A stretch of DNA of 64,000 bases, taken from positions 124,001 to 188,000 of the forward strand of contig NZ_MSPW01000002.1 in assembly GCF_001955655.1 (NCBI RefSeq). The letters are read 5' to 3'. A model generated the notes under the pieces. The model made no database searches and was not told the origin of the DNA. It was given only the letters and a program-made list of their open reading frames with translations. Source of the stretch: Viridibacillus arenosi (GTDB lineage: Bacteria > Bacillota > Bacilli > Bacillales_A > Planococcaceae). The translations under genes were made by a program, and so were the position numbers. This document shows, one piece after another, positions 62,751 to 64,000 of the stretch (the stretch's first letter is position 1; each line of letters starts with the position of its first letter).

Positions 62751-64000
62751 TTGAATAAAAAAACTATCATTCGTACATTTGAAAAAATAGCCTTGTATTT
62801 AGAATTACAAGGTGTTAACCCATTTAAAATTTCAGCATTTAGAAAAGCTGCGGCAGCACTAGAAGCAGATACAAGAAGCCTGAGCGAAATTGAAGATATT
62901 ACTGCGATAAAGGGCATTGGTAAGGGTACTGCAGCAGTTATAGAAGATTTACTGGCAACGGGCGAATCTTCTGTTTTAAAAGAACTTGAAGAGGAAGTAC
63001 CTAAAGGGTTACCACCATTATTAAAATTGCCTGGCCTTGGCGGGAAGAAAATTGCTAAGTTATATCAAGAGTTAGGCGTGGATTCAGCAGATACGCTAAA
63101 GGCAGCTTGTGAAGAAGGTAAAGTTTCCGCTCTCGCCGGCTTTGGCAAAAAAACTGAAGAAAAGATATTAAAAGAACTAGAGGCATTTGGCACACGTTCT
63201 GAGCGACTACCAATTTGGCAATTAGATAAAGTTGTCCAAGAAATTGAAGCTATTTTAAGCGGGATTTCTGAAGTGCAACAGTTTTCGGTCGCAGGTAGCT
63301 TTAGACGTGTAAAGGAATCGAGTAAGGACGTTGATTTCATTATTGCAACGGCAAACCGAGAAGCGGTGAAAGAACAACTTTTAGGGGCACTTGTCATTTC
63401 AGAAATCATTGCAGCAGGGGATACTAAAATTTCAGTAACTTTGGACGCCGAAGAGCCCGTTAGCGTTGACTTCCGTCTAGTGACACATGATGAATATGCA
63501 ACGGCACTTCATCACTTTACTGGGTCAAAAGAACATAATGTAAGAATGCGTCAATTGGCAAAAGACCTTGGTAAGAAAATAAGTGAATATGGTGTAGAGC
63601 AAGCGGATGGAACTGTAACAACATTTGCTTCAGAAGCTGAATTTTTTGCTCATTTTGACTTACCGTTTATCCCACCTAGTATACGAGTAGGTAATAAAGA
63701 ATTTGACCGTTTGGATGAGATTAAGGAACTTGTTCAATTAGAAGATATTCGTTCTGATTTGCATATGCATACAACATGGTCTGATGGTGCTTATGCAGTA
63801 CATGAAATGGGTGAAGCACTCATTGCTAGAGGTTATGAATATGCGGTTATTACGGATCACTCACAATATTTAAAAGTTGCAAATGGTTTAACACCTGAAC
63901 GATTAATCGAACAGCGCAAAGAGATTTGGGCATTCAATGAAAAGCATCCAGACTTCCGTTTGCTTGCAGGAACTGAGATGGATATCTTACCAGATGGGTC
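62751..64000 (+). CDS. polX: DNA polymerase X family protein (3' partial)
   Basis: The frame starts at TTG 62751 after AAGGAGG and runs off the right edge (416 codons seen; the family is about 570). The N-terminal 8-kDa-like domain with helix-hairpin-helix motifs (IKGIGKGTAA, LPGLGGKKIAKLY, LAGFGKKTEE), the polymerase X palm (VAGSFRRVKESSKDVDFII, with catalytic Asp pair) and the start of the C-terminal PHP domain (DLHMHTTWSDG from D336, VITDHS) are visible. B. subtilis PolX acts in base-excision gap filling, with PHP-based 3'-5' exonuclease. mutSB normally follows. Confidence 0.95.
   Translation, partial: MNKKTIIRTFEKIALYLELQGVNPFKISAFRKAAAALEADTRSLSEIEDITAIKGIGKGTAAVIEDLLATGESSVLKELEEEVPKGLPPLLKLPGLGGKKIAKLYQELGVDSADTLKAACEEGKVSALAGFGKKTEEKILKELEAFGTRSERLPIWQLDKVVQEIEAILSGISEVQQFSVAGSFRRVKESSKDVDFIIATANREAVKEQLLGALVISEIIAAGDTKISVTLDAEEPVSVDFRLVTHDEYATALHHFTGSKEHNVRMRQLAKDLGKKISEYGVEQADGTVTTFASEAEFFAHFDLPFIPPSIRVGNKEFDRLDEIKELVQLEDIRSDLHMHTTWSDGAYAVHEMGEALIARGYEYAVITDHSQYLKVANGLTPERLIEQRKEIWAFNEKHPDFRLLAGTEMDILPDG

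Overview
The window is a stretch of chromosome from a low-GC, spore-forming Gram-positive bacterium of the Bacillales. The gene order closely follows the Bacillus subtilis ytoI-to-polX segment: ytoI-ytpI-nrnA-dnaE-accDA-pfkA-pyk-fxsA/ytvI-citZ-icd-mdh-phoPR-polA-mutM-coaE-gapB-nrdR-dnaBI-thrS-infC-rpmI-rplT-ysdA-ysdB-ysdC-ysgA-sspI-pheST-rnhC-zapA-cvpA-polX. Protein details (a PHP-degenerate DnaE, a MaoC-like gene before phoP, a methanol-dehydrogenase-like Fe-ADH, GH25 proteins with repeats resembling DUF5776) fit Planococcaceae such as Lysinibacillus or Solibacillus. That genus-level placement is inference. The SspI spore protein gene indicates sporulation ability.

Layout. 1-8.4 kb: regulator ytoI (cut at the window edge), ytpI, nanoRNase nrnA, replicative polymerase dnaE, then a FadR/GntR-type regulator with a TGGT-N3-ACCA operator in front of accD-accA (malonyl-CoA synthesis). 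8.5-16.4 kb: glycolysis and TCA genes (pfkA, pyk, citZ, icd, mdh). 16.5-28 kb: a MaoC-like protein, phoPR, polA-mutM-coaE, gapB with CcpN-like sites, nrdR, and the helicase loaders dnaB-dnaI. 28-33.6 kb: thrS behind a T-box that carries inserted repeat elements, a class III Fe-ADH, and the L20-controlled infC-rpmI-rplT operon with an ATT start for infC. 33.7-39 kb: a divergent nsrR/hmp nitric-oxide module and two tandem secreted GH25 lysozyme-like paralogues. 39-42.9 kb: ysdA, ysdB, a dimeric dUTPase, an M42 peptidase and argF.

43.0-48.5 kb is the clearest accessory segment. It has AGA/AGG- and ATA-rich codon use and holds a membrane-anchored metallophosphoesterase, an OmpR-type response regulator, a histidine kinase that appears to start at ATT, and a GH101/GH129-related lipoprotein. 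A block spanning the kinase 3' end and the following spacer is repeated upstream of the phosphoesterase. This points either to a shared regulatory site or to the scar of a second kinase gene.

48.6-64 kb: a BASS-family transporter, a D-lactate/glycolate-type FAD oxidase, a secreted NlpC/P60 endopeptidase, sspI, an alcohol/quinone oxidoreductase, the ysgA rRNA methyltransferase, pheST behind a Phe T-box, a PLDc_N protein with an ABC exporter, rnhC, zapA, cvpA and polX (cut at the right edge). I saw no rRNA, tRNA, CRISPR array, intact transposase or prophage.
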